Counted from the stretch's first letter, positions 26,938 through 36,332 are shown. The stretch is DNA of 60,208 bases from SCQX01 sp035720945 (GCA_035720945.1 DASTNK010000126.1:1-60208), one strand, 5' to 3'. Program-made: numbers and translations. The notes: generated from the letters alone by a model not told the origin.

Positions 26938-27396
26938 TCAAAGCGCCAGCGGCAGCTCCACTTCGTGCTTGATCTCGCGCAGGGCGACGATGGTCCGGGT
27001 CTGGCGCACGCCCGGAAGATTGAACAGGAAGCGATGCAGGAAATCGTCGTAGGCTTCGGCGCTTTCCACCAGCACCTTCAGCAGAAAGTCCGCATCGCCG
27101 GTCACGGTATAGCATTCCAGGATCTCGGGCGCGTCGCGCACTGCGCGAATGAAATTGTCGACGATCTCGGCCGAATGCCGTTCCAGGCTGATCTGCGTGA
27201 ACATGCAGCCGCGCAACCCCACATGGCTGCGGCTGACCCGGGCGTTGTACCCGAGTATCGCGCCGCTGGATTCCAACGATTTGACCCGCCGCCACACCGG
27301 CGCCGCCGACAACCCGACGGCGTCGGCCACTTGCTGCGCCGACGCGCGCCCGTTCTTTTGCAGGTACTGAAGAATTTTCAGATCTGTTTTGTCCAT
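26938..27396 (-). CDS. Lrp/AsnC-family transcriptional regulator
   Basis: The 152-residue protein has an N-terminal helix-turn-helix (DLKILQYLQKNGRASAQQVA, then SAAPVWRRVKSLE) and a C-terminal RAM/AsnC ligand domain (ECYTVTGDADFLLKVLV). It is divergent from the indolepyruvate oxidoreductase gene. The 131 bp between them hold inverted repeats, so it probably controls that gene in response to an amino acid or its keto acid, as AsnC-type regulators commonly do. Confidence 0.93.
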   Translation of the reverse strand: MDKTDLKILQYLQKNGRASAQQVADAVGLSAAPVWRRVKSLESSGAILGYNARVSRSHVGLRGCMFTQISLERHSAEIVDNFIRAVRDAPEILECYTVTGDADFLLKVLVESAEAYDDFLHRFLFNLPGVRQTRTIVALREIKHEVELPLAL

Positions 27397-27433
27397 ATAT
27401 CACACCATAACGAAACAATCATTTCGTGATATA
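27396..27433. promoter_or_regulatory. Candidate AsnC-family operator
   Basis: TATATCAC at 27396-27403 is mirrored by GTGATATA at 27426-27433, and within it CGAAA and TTTCG form a smaller inverted pair at 27411-27426. The site overlaps the regulator's own start and lies about 95 bp before the divergent oxidoreductase ATG, as expected for an autoregulated AsnC-type switch. Confidence 0.5.
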
Positions 27434-27527
27434 GGGATTTTACGACACAAAATAGCAATAAAACCCAAGCCGTGACTCTCTATCATGAAGGAGACAAATC
27501 CCCCATTTCCGATGATGGAGTGTGTTC

Positions 27528-30500
27528 ATGCCCGGCACCACCCTGGATACCCGGTACCAGCTCACTGACAACCTGACGGCGACCTCCGGGCGCATCTATC
27601 TCACCGGCCCGCAGGCCCTGGTTCGCATGGCGCTGTCTCAACGGCGCATCGATGCCGCGCGCGGCCTGAACACCGCCGGATTCGTCAGCGGCTACCGGGG
27701 CTCGCCTCTGGCCGGCGTCGACATGGCCATGTGGCGCGCGCAGGCTTTGCTGGAGGAAGCGCATGTCCGATTCCTGCCCGCCGTCAACGAAGATATGGCG
27801 GCCACGATGATGATGGGCACCCAGCAGACCGGGGAGCGGGCCGACCGCACGGTCGAGGGGGTGTTCGGCATGTGGTATGGAAAAGGGCCGGGGGTGGACC
27901 GGGCCGGCGATGCCATCCACCACGGCAACGCCGCCGGCGCCTCGCGTCACGGCGGCGTGCTGATGATCGTGGGCGATGACCACACCGCCGCGTCATCCTC
28001 GATCGGGCATGCCAGCGAAACCTCCCTGACCGCCTGGAGCATCCCCATCATCAACCCATCCTCGATCGAGGAATACGAGTATTTCGGCCTATGGGGCTGG
28101 GCCCTGTCGCGCTTCTGTGGCGCCTGGGTGGCGTTCAAGGCCATCACGGAAACCGTGGAAAGCGGCCGATCATTCGAATTGCAGTCCATACCGGACTTTT
28201 CCGCCTGCCTGAACGATCCCCGTGCGGGGAAACTGCAATACAGTGCGCGCGAATTTCTCACGCCGGCCATGGAACACCGCATCGCCGAACGCCTGACGGC
28301 GGTCCAGGCATTCTCGCAACTGCACCGCCTGGACCGCCTGGTCAATCCGGCGCCACAGGGAGCGCTGGGCCTGGTGACCACCGGCAAGGCCACGCTGGAC
28401 ACCGAGGAGGCCCTGCGGCGTCTGGCACGATCCGGCGCCCACCTGCCGCCGATCCGCCACTACAAGGTCGGCCTGACGTGGCCGCTGGACCGCGCCGGTC
28501 TGGACGCCTTTGTCGACGGCCTCGAGCACATCCTGGTCGTGGAAGAAAAAGCGCCCATCGTCGAGAACCAGATCAAGGAATTGCTGTTCAACCGTGCGCG
28601 CCGCCCCACCGTGCAGGGCAAGACCGATCTGCGCGGCCAGCCACTGGTCACAGGCGAAGGCCAATTGAATCCAACGCTCGTGGCCACCGCCCTGCGCGGA
28701 TGGCTGCGTGACGCCGGCGCGCTGACGCTCCCCGAACCAACGGGCCGCGCACCGGTGCTGGACCCCGCCACGACCCACGGCCTGGCCCGCCGCCCGTATT
28801 TCTGCTCAGGGTGCCCGCACAGCACCTCGACGAAAGTCCCGGAAGGCAGTCAGGCGCTGGCCGGCGTCGGCTGCCATTACATGGCGACCTGGATGGACCG
28901 CGATACCAGCGGCCTGACGCAAATGGGCGGTGAAGGCGTAGACTGGATCGGACTGGCCCCGTTCACGCGCACACCGCACGTCTTCCAGAACATGGGGGAA
29001 GGCACGTATTTCCATTCAGGGTACCTGGCCATCCGCCAGGCGGTCGCCGCGCAGGCCCACATCACCTACAAGATCCTGTTCAACGACGCCGTCGCCATGA
29101 CAGGCGGACAACCCGTGGATGGTCACTTGTCCGTGCCGGACATCTGCCGGCAGATGCTGGGCGAAGGGGTGGCGCGCGTGGTCATCACGACCGACGAGCC
29201 GCAAAAGTACCAGGGCGTGCCACTCGTCCAGGGCGTCGCCGTGCATGACCGGCACGAACTGGACAGCGTGCAGCGCGAACTGCGCGACATCCCCGGTGTC
29301 ACCGTGCTCATCCACGACCAGGCCTGCGCCGCCGAGAAACGGCGACGGCGCAAGAAGAAAGCGTTTCCCGACCCACCCCGGCGTTTATTCATCAACACGG
29401 CGGTCTGTGAGGGCTGTGGTGACTGCGGCACCCAGTCGAACTGCCTGTCGCTGGTGCCGGTGGAAACGCCGTTCGGGCGCAAGCGCGCCATCGATCAATC
29501 CAGCTGCAACAAGGACTACTCCTGCGTGGACGGCTTCTGCCCCAGCTTCGTCTCGGTGATGGGCGGCACGCCACGGCGCAGCGCACGCATCGCGGAGCCG
29601 GGGAATCAGGCGCGGCTCGAAACCCTGCGCCGGCAACTGCCAGATCCGGTCATACTGGCGGGCGGCGAGGTCTGCAACATCCTGGTGGCGGGTATTGGAG
29701 GCTCGGGTGTCGTCACCTTGGGTGCGCTCCTGGCCATGGCCGCGCACCTTGAGGGGCGGGCGGTATCCACGTTGGACGTCACCGGTCTGGCCCAGAAAGG
29801 GGGTGCGGTCATCAGCCATGTCCGCCTCGCGCGTGGGGCGCAAGCCCGTGGCGTCGTGCGCATAGACCAGCGCCAGGCCGACGTGGCCATCCTGTGCGAC
29901 CCGGTCGCCGCGGCCCGGCCCGATATCGTCGCCACCCTGAAACCCTCGGCCACGCTTGTCACATTGAGCACCTACCTGGCCCCCACCGCCGAGTTCACGC
30001 GCGATCCCGACACGAACCTGGATGCCTCGCGGCTGGTCGCGGGGCTGCGCGATATCGCGGGCGCCGCCAACACCCGCGCCCTGGATGCCCATGAACTGGC
30101 CTTGTCGCTGATGGGCGACGCCCAGCTTTCCAATGTGATGATGCTGGGCTTCACCTGGCAGCGCGGTGCCATACCGCTGGACCGGGCCTCCGTCGAACGC
30201 GCCATCACACTCAACGGGGTGGCCGTGCCCGCCAACCTGCAGGCGTTCGAACTGGGCCGGATCGCCGCCTGGCAACCCGACACCCTGGACAAGATGCTGC
30301 ACCCATCGCGCCAGAGCCGCGTCATTCCGTTCCCCGAATCGCTGGACACCGTGGTGGAACGCTGCCGCGACGATCTGACCGGCTACCAAAGCGCCGCCTA
30401 TGCGAAGACCTACACCGACACCGTCGCGGCGGTCGCGCGCGCCGAACAGGCGCTGCACCCCCAGGCCAAACCGGTGCTGGCGCTGGCGGTGGCCCGCTCG

Positions 30501-31022
30501 CTGCACAAGCTCATGGCCTACAAGGACGAGTACGAAGTCGCACGCCTGTTCTCTGACGGCCGCTTCCGTCGCGAACTGCAATCCCGATTCGAAGGCGACT
30601 TCACTCTGCGCTTCCATCTGGCACCGCCGCTGCTCGCCCGTCGCGACCCCCGCACGGGCGCGCCACGCAAGATGACGTTCGGCCCGGCCATGGAGGCGGT
30701 TTTCCGCGTGCTGGCGCATGGCAGGCGTCTGCGCGGCACCTGGCTCGATGTGTTTGGCTACAGCGCGGAACGCAGGACAGAGCGCCGGCTCGCCCGCCAG
30801 TATCGGGCGCGCATCCTCGACATGCTGGGTAAACTGAACGAACGCACCTTCCCGATCGCCGTCGAGCTCGCCGCGCTGCCCGACATGGTCCGCGGATTCG
30901 GCCACGTCAAGCAGGCCAGCATCGACCGCTACGACCAGCGTCTGGCGGAGATGACCCGAACCCTGAGCGCCGAACCCGGCCACCCGGCGCATACCCCGAG
31001 CGTCGTGCGCCGCGCCGGATGA
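27528..31022 (+). CDS. Indolepyruvate:ferredoxin oxidoreductase (fused IorA-IorB type)
   Basis: The 1164-residue fused enzyme oxidatively decarboxylates aryl pyruvates to aryl-acetyl-CoA, using TPP and Fe-S clusters. N-terminal residues 25-65 form the pyrimidine-binding part (GLNTAGFVSGYRGSPLAG). The pyrophosphate domain begins near 423 (CSGCPHSTSTKVPEG). A ferredoxin-type cluster motif CEGCGDCG near 626 with CNKDYSCVDGFCP follows, then the gamma-like domain (VAGIGGSGVVTLGALLA). GGAG precedes the ATG at 27528. It is divergent from an AsnC regulator and followed by a strong hairpin. Confidence 0.92.
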   Translation: MPGTTLDTRYQLTDNLTATSGRIYLTGPQALVRMALSQRRIDAARGLNTAGFVSGYRGSPLAGVDMAMWRAQALLEEAHVRFLPAVNEDMAATMMMGTQQTGERADRTVEGVFGMWYGKGPGVDRAGDAIHHGNAAGASRHGGVLMIVGDDHTAASSSIGHASETSLTAWSIPIINPSSIEEYEYFGLWGWALSRFCGAWVAFKAITETVESGRSFELQSIPDFSACLNDPRAGKLQYSAREFLTPAMEHRIAERLTAVQAFSQLHRLDRLVNPAPQGALGLVTTGKATLDTEEALRRLARSGAHLPPIRHYKVGLTWPLDRAGLDAFVDGLEHILVVEEKAPIVENQIKELLFNRARRPTVQGKTDLRGQPLVTGEGQLNPTLVATALRGWLRDAGALTLPEPTGRAPVLDPATTHGLARRPYFCSGCPHSTSTKVPEGSQALAGVGCHYMATWMDRDTSGLTQMGGEGVDWIGLAPFTRTPHVFQNMGEGTYFHSGYLAIRQAVAAQAHITYKILFNDAVAMTGGQPVDGHLSVPDICRQMLGEGVARVVITTDEPQKYQGVPLVQGVAVHDRHELDSVQRELRDIPGVTVLIHDQACAAEKRRRRKKKAFPDPPRRLFINTAVCEGCGDCGTQSNCLSLVPVETPFGRKRAIDQSSCNKDYSCVDGFCPSFVSVMGGTPRRSARIAEPGNQARLETLRRQLPDPVILAGGEVCNILVAGIGGSGVVTLGALLAMAAHLEGRAVSTLDVTGLAQKGGAVISHVRLARGAQARGVVRIDQRQADVAILCDPVAAARPDIVATLKPSATLVTLSTYLAPTAEFTRDPDTNLDASRLVAGLRDIAGAANTRALDAHELALSLMGDAQLSNVMMLGFTWQRGAIPLDRASVERAITLNGVAVPANLQAFELGRIAAWQPDTLDKMLHPSRQSRVIPFPESLDTVVERCRDDLTGYQSAAYAKTYTDTVAAVARAEQALHPQAKPVLALAVARSLHKLMAYKDEYEVARLFSDGRFRRELQSRFEGDFTLRFHLAPPLLARRDPRTGAPRKMTFGPAMEAVFRVLAHGRRLRGTWLDVFGYSAERRTERRLARQYRARILDMLGKLNERTFPIAVELAALPDMVRGFGHVKQASIDRYDQRLAEMTRTLSAEPGHPAHTPSVVRRAG

Positions 31023-31041
31023 AGTGATTTTTTACAACATG

Positions 31042-31084
31042 GAACGCCCGGCCGCCCTGCCCGAGGGCGGTCGGGCGTTCTTCC
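31042..31084 (+). terminator. Terminator hairpin after the indolepyruvate oxidoreductase
   Basis: GAACGCCCGGCCGCC pairs with GGGCGGTCGGGCGTTC around a short loop, followed by TTCC. The T-tract is weak but the stem is very strong. It begins 20 bp beyond the stop and insulates the nrdA promoter region. Confidence 0.7.
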
Positions 31085-31100
31085 TATGGACACCCCGGGG

Positions 31101-31143
31101 ATATCCACAAAATATCCACAGACTATCCACTGGAATACCCACA
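31101..31143. promoter_or_regulatory. Array of four DnaA-box-like 9-mers
   Basis: ATATCCACA (31101), ATATCCACA (31112), CTATCCACT (31123) and ATACCCACA (31135) repeat every 11-12 bp, one helical turn. The first two differ from the DnaA box TTATCCACA at one position. The array ends 8 bp before the candidate nrdA -35. DnaA boxes upstream of nrdAB are known from E. coli, so DnaA control of nucleotide supply is a reasonable inference. Confidence 0.55.
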
Positions 31144-31151
31144 GAACACGC

Positions 31152-31180
31152 TTGCCTGGTCTGAAAACGAGCACTACAAT
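31152..31180 (+). promoter_or_regulatory. Candidate sigma70 promoter of nrdAB
   Basis: TTGCCT (31152-31157) is separated by 17 bp from TACAAT (31175-31180). The -10 lies inside the upstream NrdR box, so bound NrdR would block polymerase. The leader to the nrdA ATG at 31343 is about 155 nt. Confidence 0.6.
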
Positions 31181-31187
31181 TAGTACA
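31170..31187. promoter_or_regulatory. NrdR box 1
   Basis: AGCACTACAATTAGTACA is an imperfect palindrome resembling the NrdR consensus (acaCwATATaTwGtgt). Its centre lies 31 bp, three helical turns, from the centre of box 2, the spacing needed for cooperative NrdR binding. Confidence 0.7.
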
Positions 31188-31200
31188 TAACAAGACGTTG

Positions 31201-31218
31201 ACCACTATATATTGTGGT
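31201..31218. promoter_or_regulatory. NrdR box 2
   Basis: ACCACTATATATTGTGGT is palindromic at 8 of 9 base pairs and matches the NrdR consensus closely. With box 1 it forms the usual pair upstream of a ribonucleotide reductase operon. The regulator NrdR is encoded at 3469-3930. Confidence 0.88.
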
Positions 31219-31342
31219 TTTATTCAAATAATCAAGGTTCTAGCGCACGGCCGGAAACCGGCTGCCCGCCGTCGGCCTTCCACCCGAAAAAAATAGTCGT
31301 CCGGCGCATACGTCGATGCGCCTTTCTCTGTCAGGAGCCCAC

Positions 31343-34252
31343 ATGCAGACCACTCAGAACGCCGAATCCGGGCGTGCCGCCACGCCGGCCCCCGCCCTCG
31401 ATCCGGTCAAGGACGCCTCTTCCACCAACCAGTGGCACAACTTCAACATCATCCGCCGCAACGGCGCCGTGGTCGGTTTCGAACCCAGCAAGATCGCCAT
31501 CGCCATGACCAAGGCCTTCCTGGCCGTCAACGGTGGCCAGGGCGCCGCTTCGGCGCGCGTACGCGAGTTGGTCGAAACCCTCACCGCCCGCGTGGTGAAT
31601 TCCCTGATCCGCAACCGCCCCAGCGGCGGCAACTTCCACATAGAAGAAATCCAGGATCAGGTCGAACTGGCGCTCATGCGCTCGGGCGAACACGACGTCG
31701 CCCGCGCCTACGTGCTGTACCGTGAAAAGCGCTCACAAGAGCGCGCCCGTGACACGCAGGCCCAGGCTCCGGCCGCGCAAAGCACGCTCAACGTCACCGA
31801 CAACGGTATCCGCCGCCCGCTCGATCTGGCCCTGTTGCGCGCCACCATCGCCGACGCGGGTCAAGACCTGCCCCAGGCCATCGACGCCGACCGCATCCTG
31901 AAGGAAACCGTCAAGAACCTGTACGATGGCATCCCCGTCGACGAAGTCTTCAAGTCCGCCATCCTGTCGGCCCGCGCCCTGATCGAAACCGAGCCCTCCT
32001 ACAGCCAGGTGGCCGCTCGTCTGCTGCTGCACACCATCCGCAAGGAAGTCCTGGGCGAGGAAGTCTCGCAAGCGGCCATGGCCGAACGCTATGCCGACTA
32101 CTTCCCCCGGTTCATAAAGCTGGGCATCGAGCTCGAACTGCTCGACGAAAAACTCGCCCAGTACGATCTGGACAAACTCGCTGTGGCGCTCACGTCATCA
32201 CGCGACCAGCAATTCACGTACCTGGGCCTGCAAACCCTGTATGACCGCTATTTCCTGCACGATGCCCACGGACGCCGCATCGAACTGCCGCAAATATTCT
32301 TCATGCGCGTGGCCATGGGCCTGGCGCTCAACGAAATCGACCGCGAGGCCCGCGCCATCGAATTCTACGAAGTCCTGTCCTCGTTCGACTTCATGAGCTC
32401 GACCCCCACGCTGTTCAACAGTGGCACCCTGCATTCGCAATTGTCGTCGTGCTACCTCACCACCGTGTCGGACGACCTGGTCGGCATCTACGACGCCATC
32501 AAGGAAAACGCCCTGCTGGCCAAGTACGCCGGCGGCCTAGGCAACGACTGGACCCCGGTGCGCGCCCTGCGCAGCCATATCAAGGGCACCAACGGCGAAA
32601 GCCAGGGCGTCGTGCCTTTCCTGAAAGTCGTCAACGACACCGCCGTGGCCGTCAACCAGGGTGGCAAGCGCAAAGGCGCGGTCTGCGCCTATCTTGAAAC
32701 CTGGCACCTCGACATCGAAGAATTCCTCGATCTGCGCAAGAACACCGGCGACGAACGCCGCCGCACGCACGACATGAACACGGCCAACTGGATCCCCGAT
32801 CTGTTCATGAAACGCGTCATGGAAGAAGGTGACTGGACCCTGTTCTCGCCGTCCGACGTACCCGACCTGCACGACAAGGTCGGCCGCGCCTTCGAAGCCG
32901 CCTATGTCGGCTACGAAGAAAAAGCCGCCCGGGGCGAGCTCACCCTGTTCAAGAAGCTTCCGGCGACGTCCCTGTGGCGCAAGATGCTGTCCATGCTGTT
33001 CGAAACCGGCCACCCCTGGATCACGTTCAAGGACCCCTGCAACATCCGCTCGCCGCAACAGCACGTGGGCGTGGTGCACAGCTCCAACCTCTGCACCGAG
33101 ATCACGCTCAACACCAACGACTCCGAAATCGCCGTGTGCAACCTGGGCTCGGTGAACCTGGCGGCCCACCTCAAGCAGGAGGCCGACGGCCGGTACGTCC
33201 TTGACCACGCCAAACTCGAGCGCACCATCACCACGGCCATGCGCATGCTCGACAACGTCATCGACATCAACTATTACGCCGTGCCCAAGGCCCGCAACTC
33301 CAACGTGCGCCACCGCCCTGTCGGCCTGGGCATGATGGGCTTCCAGGACTGCCTGCACATCATGCGCGTGCCGTTCGGTTCCGACGCGGCGGTCGAATTC
33401 TCCGACCGCTCGGCCGAGGCCGTCTGCCATTACGCCTACTGGGCCTCCAGCAAGCTGGCGGTCGAACGCGGCCATTACGCCAGCTTCAAGGGTTCGCTGT
33501 GGGATCGCGGCATCCTGCCGCAAGACTCCCTGGCCCTGCTGCGCGAAGAGCGCGGCGGCTATGTCGACATCGACGACAGCAGCACGCTCGACTGGGACAC
33601 CCTGCGCACCCACATCAAGCAGTACGGCATGCGCAACTCCAACTGCGTGGCCATCGCGCCCACCGCCACCATCGCCAACATCGTCGGCGTGTCGCCCTGC
33701 ATCGAACCCACCTACCGCAACCTGTACGTGAAGTCGAACCTGTCGGGCGAGTTCACCGTGGTCAACGACTACCTGGTGCATGACCTGAAAGAACGCAACC
33801 TCTGGGACGAAGTCATGGTCGCCGACCTGAAGTACTTCGACGGCAGCCTGGAACGCATCGACCGCATTCCGGCCGACCTGCGCACGCTGTACGCTACCGC
33901 CTTCGAAGTCGACCCGCGCTGGATCGTCGAATGCGCGGCACGGCGCCAGAAATGGATAGACCAGGCCCAGTCCCTGAACATCTTCATGCGCGGGGTGTCG
34001 GGCAAGAAGCTGGACGACACCTACAAGCTGGCCTGGGTGCGCGGCCTCAAAACCACGTACTACCTGCGCTCCAGCAGCGCCACCAACGCCGAGAAATCCA
34101 CCGGCCGCGGCGGCGAACTCAACGCCGTGTCCTCCGGTCAAAACCCTGGGGTGTCCGCCGCCGCGAACCTGCCCGAACCGGAGATCCTGGGCGCCGTCTG
34201 CACCCTGCGCCCCGGCGACGTGGGGTTCGAAGACTGCGAAGCCTGCCAGTAA
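31343..34252 (+). CDS. nrdA: Ribonucleoside-diphosphate reductase, alpha subunit (class Ia)
   Basis: NrdA reduces ribonucleoside diphosphates to deoxy forms, with a radical supplied by NrdB. The 969-residue protein has an ATP-cone at about 35-125 (VGFEPSKIAIAMTKAFLAV) for dATP inhibition, then the ten-stranded barrel domain. Catalytic residues fall in NLCTEI near 583 and CNLGSVNL. The C-terminus CEACQ carries the redox-relay cysteine pair. AGGAG precedes the ATG at 31343. nrdB follows after 28 bp. NrdR boxes and DnaA-box-like repeats lie upstream. Confidence 0.97.
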   Translation: MQTTQNAESGRAATPAPALDPVKDASSTNQWHNFNIIRRNGAVVGFEPSKIAIAMTKAFLAVNGGQGAASARVRELVETLTARVVNSLIRNRPSGGNFHIEEIQDQVELALMRSGEHDVARAYVLYREKRSQERARDTQAQAPAAQSTLNVTDNGIRRPLDLALLRATIADAGQDLPQAIDADRILKETVKNLYDGIPVDEVFKSAILSARALIETEPSYSQVAARLLLHTIRKEVLGEEVSQAAMAERYADYFPRFIKLGIELELLDEKLAQYDLDKLAVALTSSRDQQFTYLGLQTLYDRYFLHDAHGRRIELPQIFFMRVAMGLALNEIDREARAIEFYEVLSSFDFMSSTPTLFNSGTLHSQLSSCYLTTVSDDLVGIYDAIKENALLAKYAGGLGNDWTPVRALRSHIKGTNGESQGVVPFLKVVNDTAVAVNQGGKRKGAVCAYLETWHLDIEEFLDLRKNTGDERRRTHDMNTANWIPDLFMKRVMEEGDWTLFSPSDVPDLHDKVGRAFEAAYVGYEEKAARGELTLFKKLPATSLWRKMLSMLFETGHPWITFKDPCNIRSPQQHVGVVHSSNLCTEITLNTNDSEIAVCNLGSVNLAAHLKQEADGRYVLDHAKLERTITTAMRMLDNVIDINYYAVPKARNSNVRHRPVGLGMMGFQDCLHIMRVPFGSDAAVEFSDRSAEAVCHYAYWASSKLAVERGHYASFKGSLWDRGILPQDSLALLREERGGYVDIDDSSTLDWDTLRTHIKQYGMRNSNCVAIAPTATIANIVGVSPCIEPTYRNLYVKSNLSGEFTVVNDYLVHDLKERNLWDEVMVADLKYFDGSLERIDRIPADLRTLYATAFEVDPRWIVECAARRQKWIDQAQSLNIFMRGVSGKKLDDTYKLAWVRGLKTTYYLRSSSATNAEKSTGRGGELNAVSSGQNPGVSAAANLPEPEILGAVCTLRPGDVGFEDCEACQ

Positions 34253-34280
34253 ATCCACGAACATCACAGAAGGCAAGATC

Positions 34281-35444
34281 ATGCTGAACTGGGACGACAC
34301 TCCCCTGCAATCCTCCACCCCGGCGCCCGCGCCGGCCAGGGCCGAGCGCCCGGCCGCGCCCGTCGGCGCGGCAAGCGACACCCCCATTCCCACGCCCGCC
34401 GCCGCGTCCACCCCCAGCCCCGACGCCCACCGCGTGCGGGCCTCGGAAAAACGCATCATCAACGGCAAGACCGACGTCAACCAACTGGTGCCGTTCAAGT
34501 ACAAGTGGGCCTGGGAAAAATACCTGGCCACCTGCGCCAACCACTGGATGCCCACCGAAATCAACATGTCGCGGGACATCGCCCTCTGGAAGAACCCGGA
34601 AGGCCTGACCGACGACGAACGGCGCATCGTCAAGCGCAACCTGGGCTTCTTCGTCACGGCTGACTCCCTCGCCGCCAACAACATCGTGCTGGGCACCTAC
34701 CGGCACATCACCGCACCAGAAGCCCGCCAGTTCCTGTTGCGCCAGGCGTTCGAGGAAGCCATCCACACCCACGCCTACCAGTACATCGTCGAAAGCCTCG
34801 ATCTGGACGAATCGGAAATCTTCAACGCGTACAACGAAATCCCGTCAATACGCGCGAAAGACGAATTCCTGATCCCGTTCATCAACGCCATCGCCGACAT
34901 GAACTTCAAGACCGGCACGCCCGAAGCCGACCAAACGCTGCTGCGTTCGCTGATCGTCTTCGCCTGCCTGATGGAAGGCCTGTTCTTCTACGTGGGCTTC
35001 ACGCAGATTCTGGCATTGGGCCGCCAGAACAAAATGACCGGCGCCGCCGAACAGTACATGTACATCCTGCGCGATGAATCCATGCACTGCAACTTCGGCA
35101 TCGACCTGATCAACACCATCAAGCTCGAAAACCCGCACCTGTGGACGCCGGAATTCCGCGAGGAAATCCGCGGACTGTTCAAGAAAGCGGTGGAGCTTGA
35201 ATACGCGTACGCCGAAGACACCATGCCCCGCGGCGTCCTGGGCCTGAATGCCTCCATGTTCAAGTCGTACCTGCGCTTCATCGCCAACCGCCGCTGCCAG
35301 CAGATCGGGCTGGAGGCGCTGTTCCCGCAGGAAGAGAACCCGTTCCCGTGGATGGCCGAGATGATCGATTTGAAGAAGGAGCGGAATTTCTTCGAGACGC
35401 GGGTAATCGAGTATCAGACGGGGGGGGCGTTGAGCTGGGAGTAG
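34281..35444 (+). CDS. nrdB: Ribonucleoside-diphosphate reductase, beta subunit (class Ia)
   Basis: NrdB holds the di-iron tyrosyl-radical cofactor. In this 387-residue protein E159, H162 and radical Y166 (FEEAIHTHAY) correspond to E115, H118 and Y122 of E. coli, and RDESMHCNF supplies later ligands. Residues 10-50 are a Pro/Ala/Thr-rich, probably disordered N-terminal extension. AAGGCAAG precedes the ATG. It is co-transcribed with nrdA, and a weak terminator hairpin lies about 90 bp downstream. It marks the end of the conserved part of the window. Confidence 0.97.
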   Translation: MLNWDDTPLQSSTPAPAPARAERPAAPVGAASDTPIPTPAAASTPSPDAHRVRASEKRIINGKTDVNQLVPFKYKWAWEKYLATCANHWMPTEINMSRDIALWKNPEGLTDDERRIVKRNLGFFVTADSLAANNIVLGTYRHITAPEARQFLLRQAFEEAIHTHAYQYIVESLDLDESEIFNAYNEIPSIRAKDEFLIPFINAIADMNFKTGTPEADQTLLRSLIVFACLMEGLFFYVGFTQILALGRQNKMTGAAEQYMYILRDESMHCNFGIDLINTIKLENPHLWTPEFREEIRGLFKKAVELEYAYAEDTMPRGVLGLNASMFKSYLRFIANRRCQQIGLEALFPQEENPFPWMAEMIDLKKERNFFETRVIEYQTGGALSWE

Positions 35445-35532
35445 GTGTCAGACACAGCATCAAGTGACTCTATTCACACCAACAGGTGACTTTGAGAGTA
35501 ATTCTTATTTGGAAACCGTTGTCGTGTTTAAG

Positions 35533-35565
35533 GCCGTCGGGAGGATTGCTGGCGGCTTTTTTATT
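35533..35565 (+). terminator. Terminator after nrdAB
   Basis: GCCGTC pairs with GGCGGC (one G-U) around a 12-nt loop, followed by TTTTTTATTT. It lies 90 bp downstream of the nrdB stop in otherwise gene-free, AT-richer sequence. Confidence 0.6.
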
Positions 35566-35612
35566 TGCGTGGGTTTTCACCGAGTTATTACAGAAATAAT
35601 CAGGGGGACACG

Positions 35613-36332
35613 ATGCTCACTCAAGGAACTTGGCAAGGCGCGCTAGGAACGGCAGCTCTTAGTGTGATTATTTTTTCGACCTCTATACTGCTAAGCTTAG
35701 TCAGTGGTTTTTTTGGTTGGTACTCGATATTAATTGGAATATTCTTATTTATCGGGTTTTATGTGATTATTACAATACTTCCACTCTTACTAAATCTTAG
35801 TAGAAGTTTCTACTGGATTATCTTTGCTTTGTTGATAATTCATATATCAATAACCATTCTCTCCTTTGCTCTGAATTATCACTCAACGGGGTTGCTTGGC
35901 TCTAAAGGAAAATTCGCCCCTTCATTTTATGACTCGCTATATTTTAGTATTACAACATTCACAACACTAGGATATGGTGATATTCGACCTTTACCAAGTT
36001 ACCGACTGACAACTTCACTGGAAGCATTAATCGGTATGGTGTCCATGGCCTTGGGAGCATCTGTAATTTGGTTATGGTGTCAAGAAAATCTGATTCCAAA
36101 GGAGATAGCATATTTCGATGGTAATAGACGGCACAAAACATCACTTGGCATAACCAGACTACGTATAAGAACTATGACAGGCAAAGAGCATAACCTTACG
36201 GACTGGTATTTACCCGCCAAACCCGGTGAAACGTACCGATATGATGATCTACGCCAAGAGTGGATCTCAACGCCTGAGAAAATCGAACCTCTGGAAGATG
36301 CCGCAATTATGAGTATCGACCATCGAGATTAA
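35613..36332 (+). CDS. Potassium-channel-like membrane protein (Ion_trans_2)
   Basis: The 239-residue protein has four predicted membrane helices (about 13-32, 36-60, 66-88, 132-156), with a pore loop before the last. The selectivity filter TTLGYGD lies at 117-123, the K+ channel signature. A soluble C-terminal tail of about 80 residues follows. CAGGGGGAC precedes the ATG. The gene is visibly AT-rich compared with nrdB next door, with many TTA, ATA and AAT codons, which points to recent acquisition. Confidence 0.85.
   Translation: MLTQGTWQGALGTAALSVIIFSTSILLSLVSGFFGWYSILIGIFLFIGFYVIITILPLLLNLSRSFYWIIFALLIIHISITILSFALNYHSTGLLGSKGKFAPSFYDSLYFSITTFTTLGYGDIRPLPSYRLTTSLEALIGMVSMALGASVIWLWCQENLIPKEIAYFDGNRRHKTSLGITRLRIRTMTGKEHNLTDWYLPAKPGETYRYDDLRQEWISTPEKIEPLEDAAIMSIDHRD

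Noticed and set aside
29385..30992. Open frame of about 535 codons opposite the indolepyruvate oxidoreductase
   Set aside because: Shadow of a conserved enzyme; no domain or ribosome site.
32537..34696. Open frame of about 720 codons opposite nrdA
   Set aside because: Antisense to a highly conserved gene, with glycine/valine/alanine-rich composition typical of a shadow frame.
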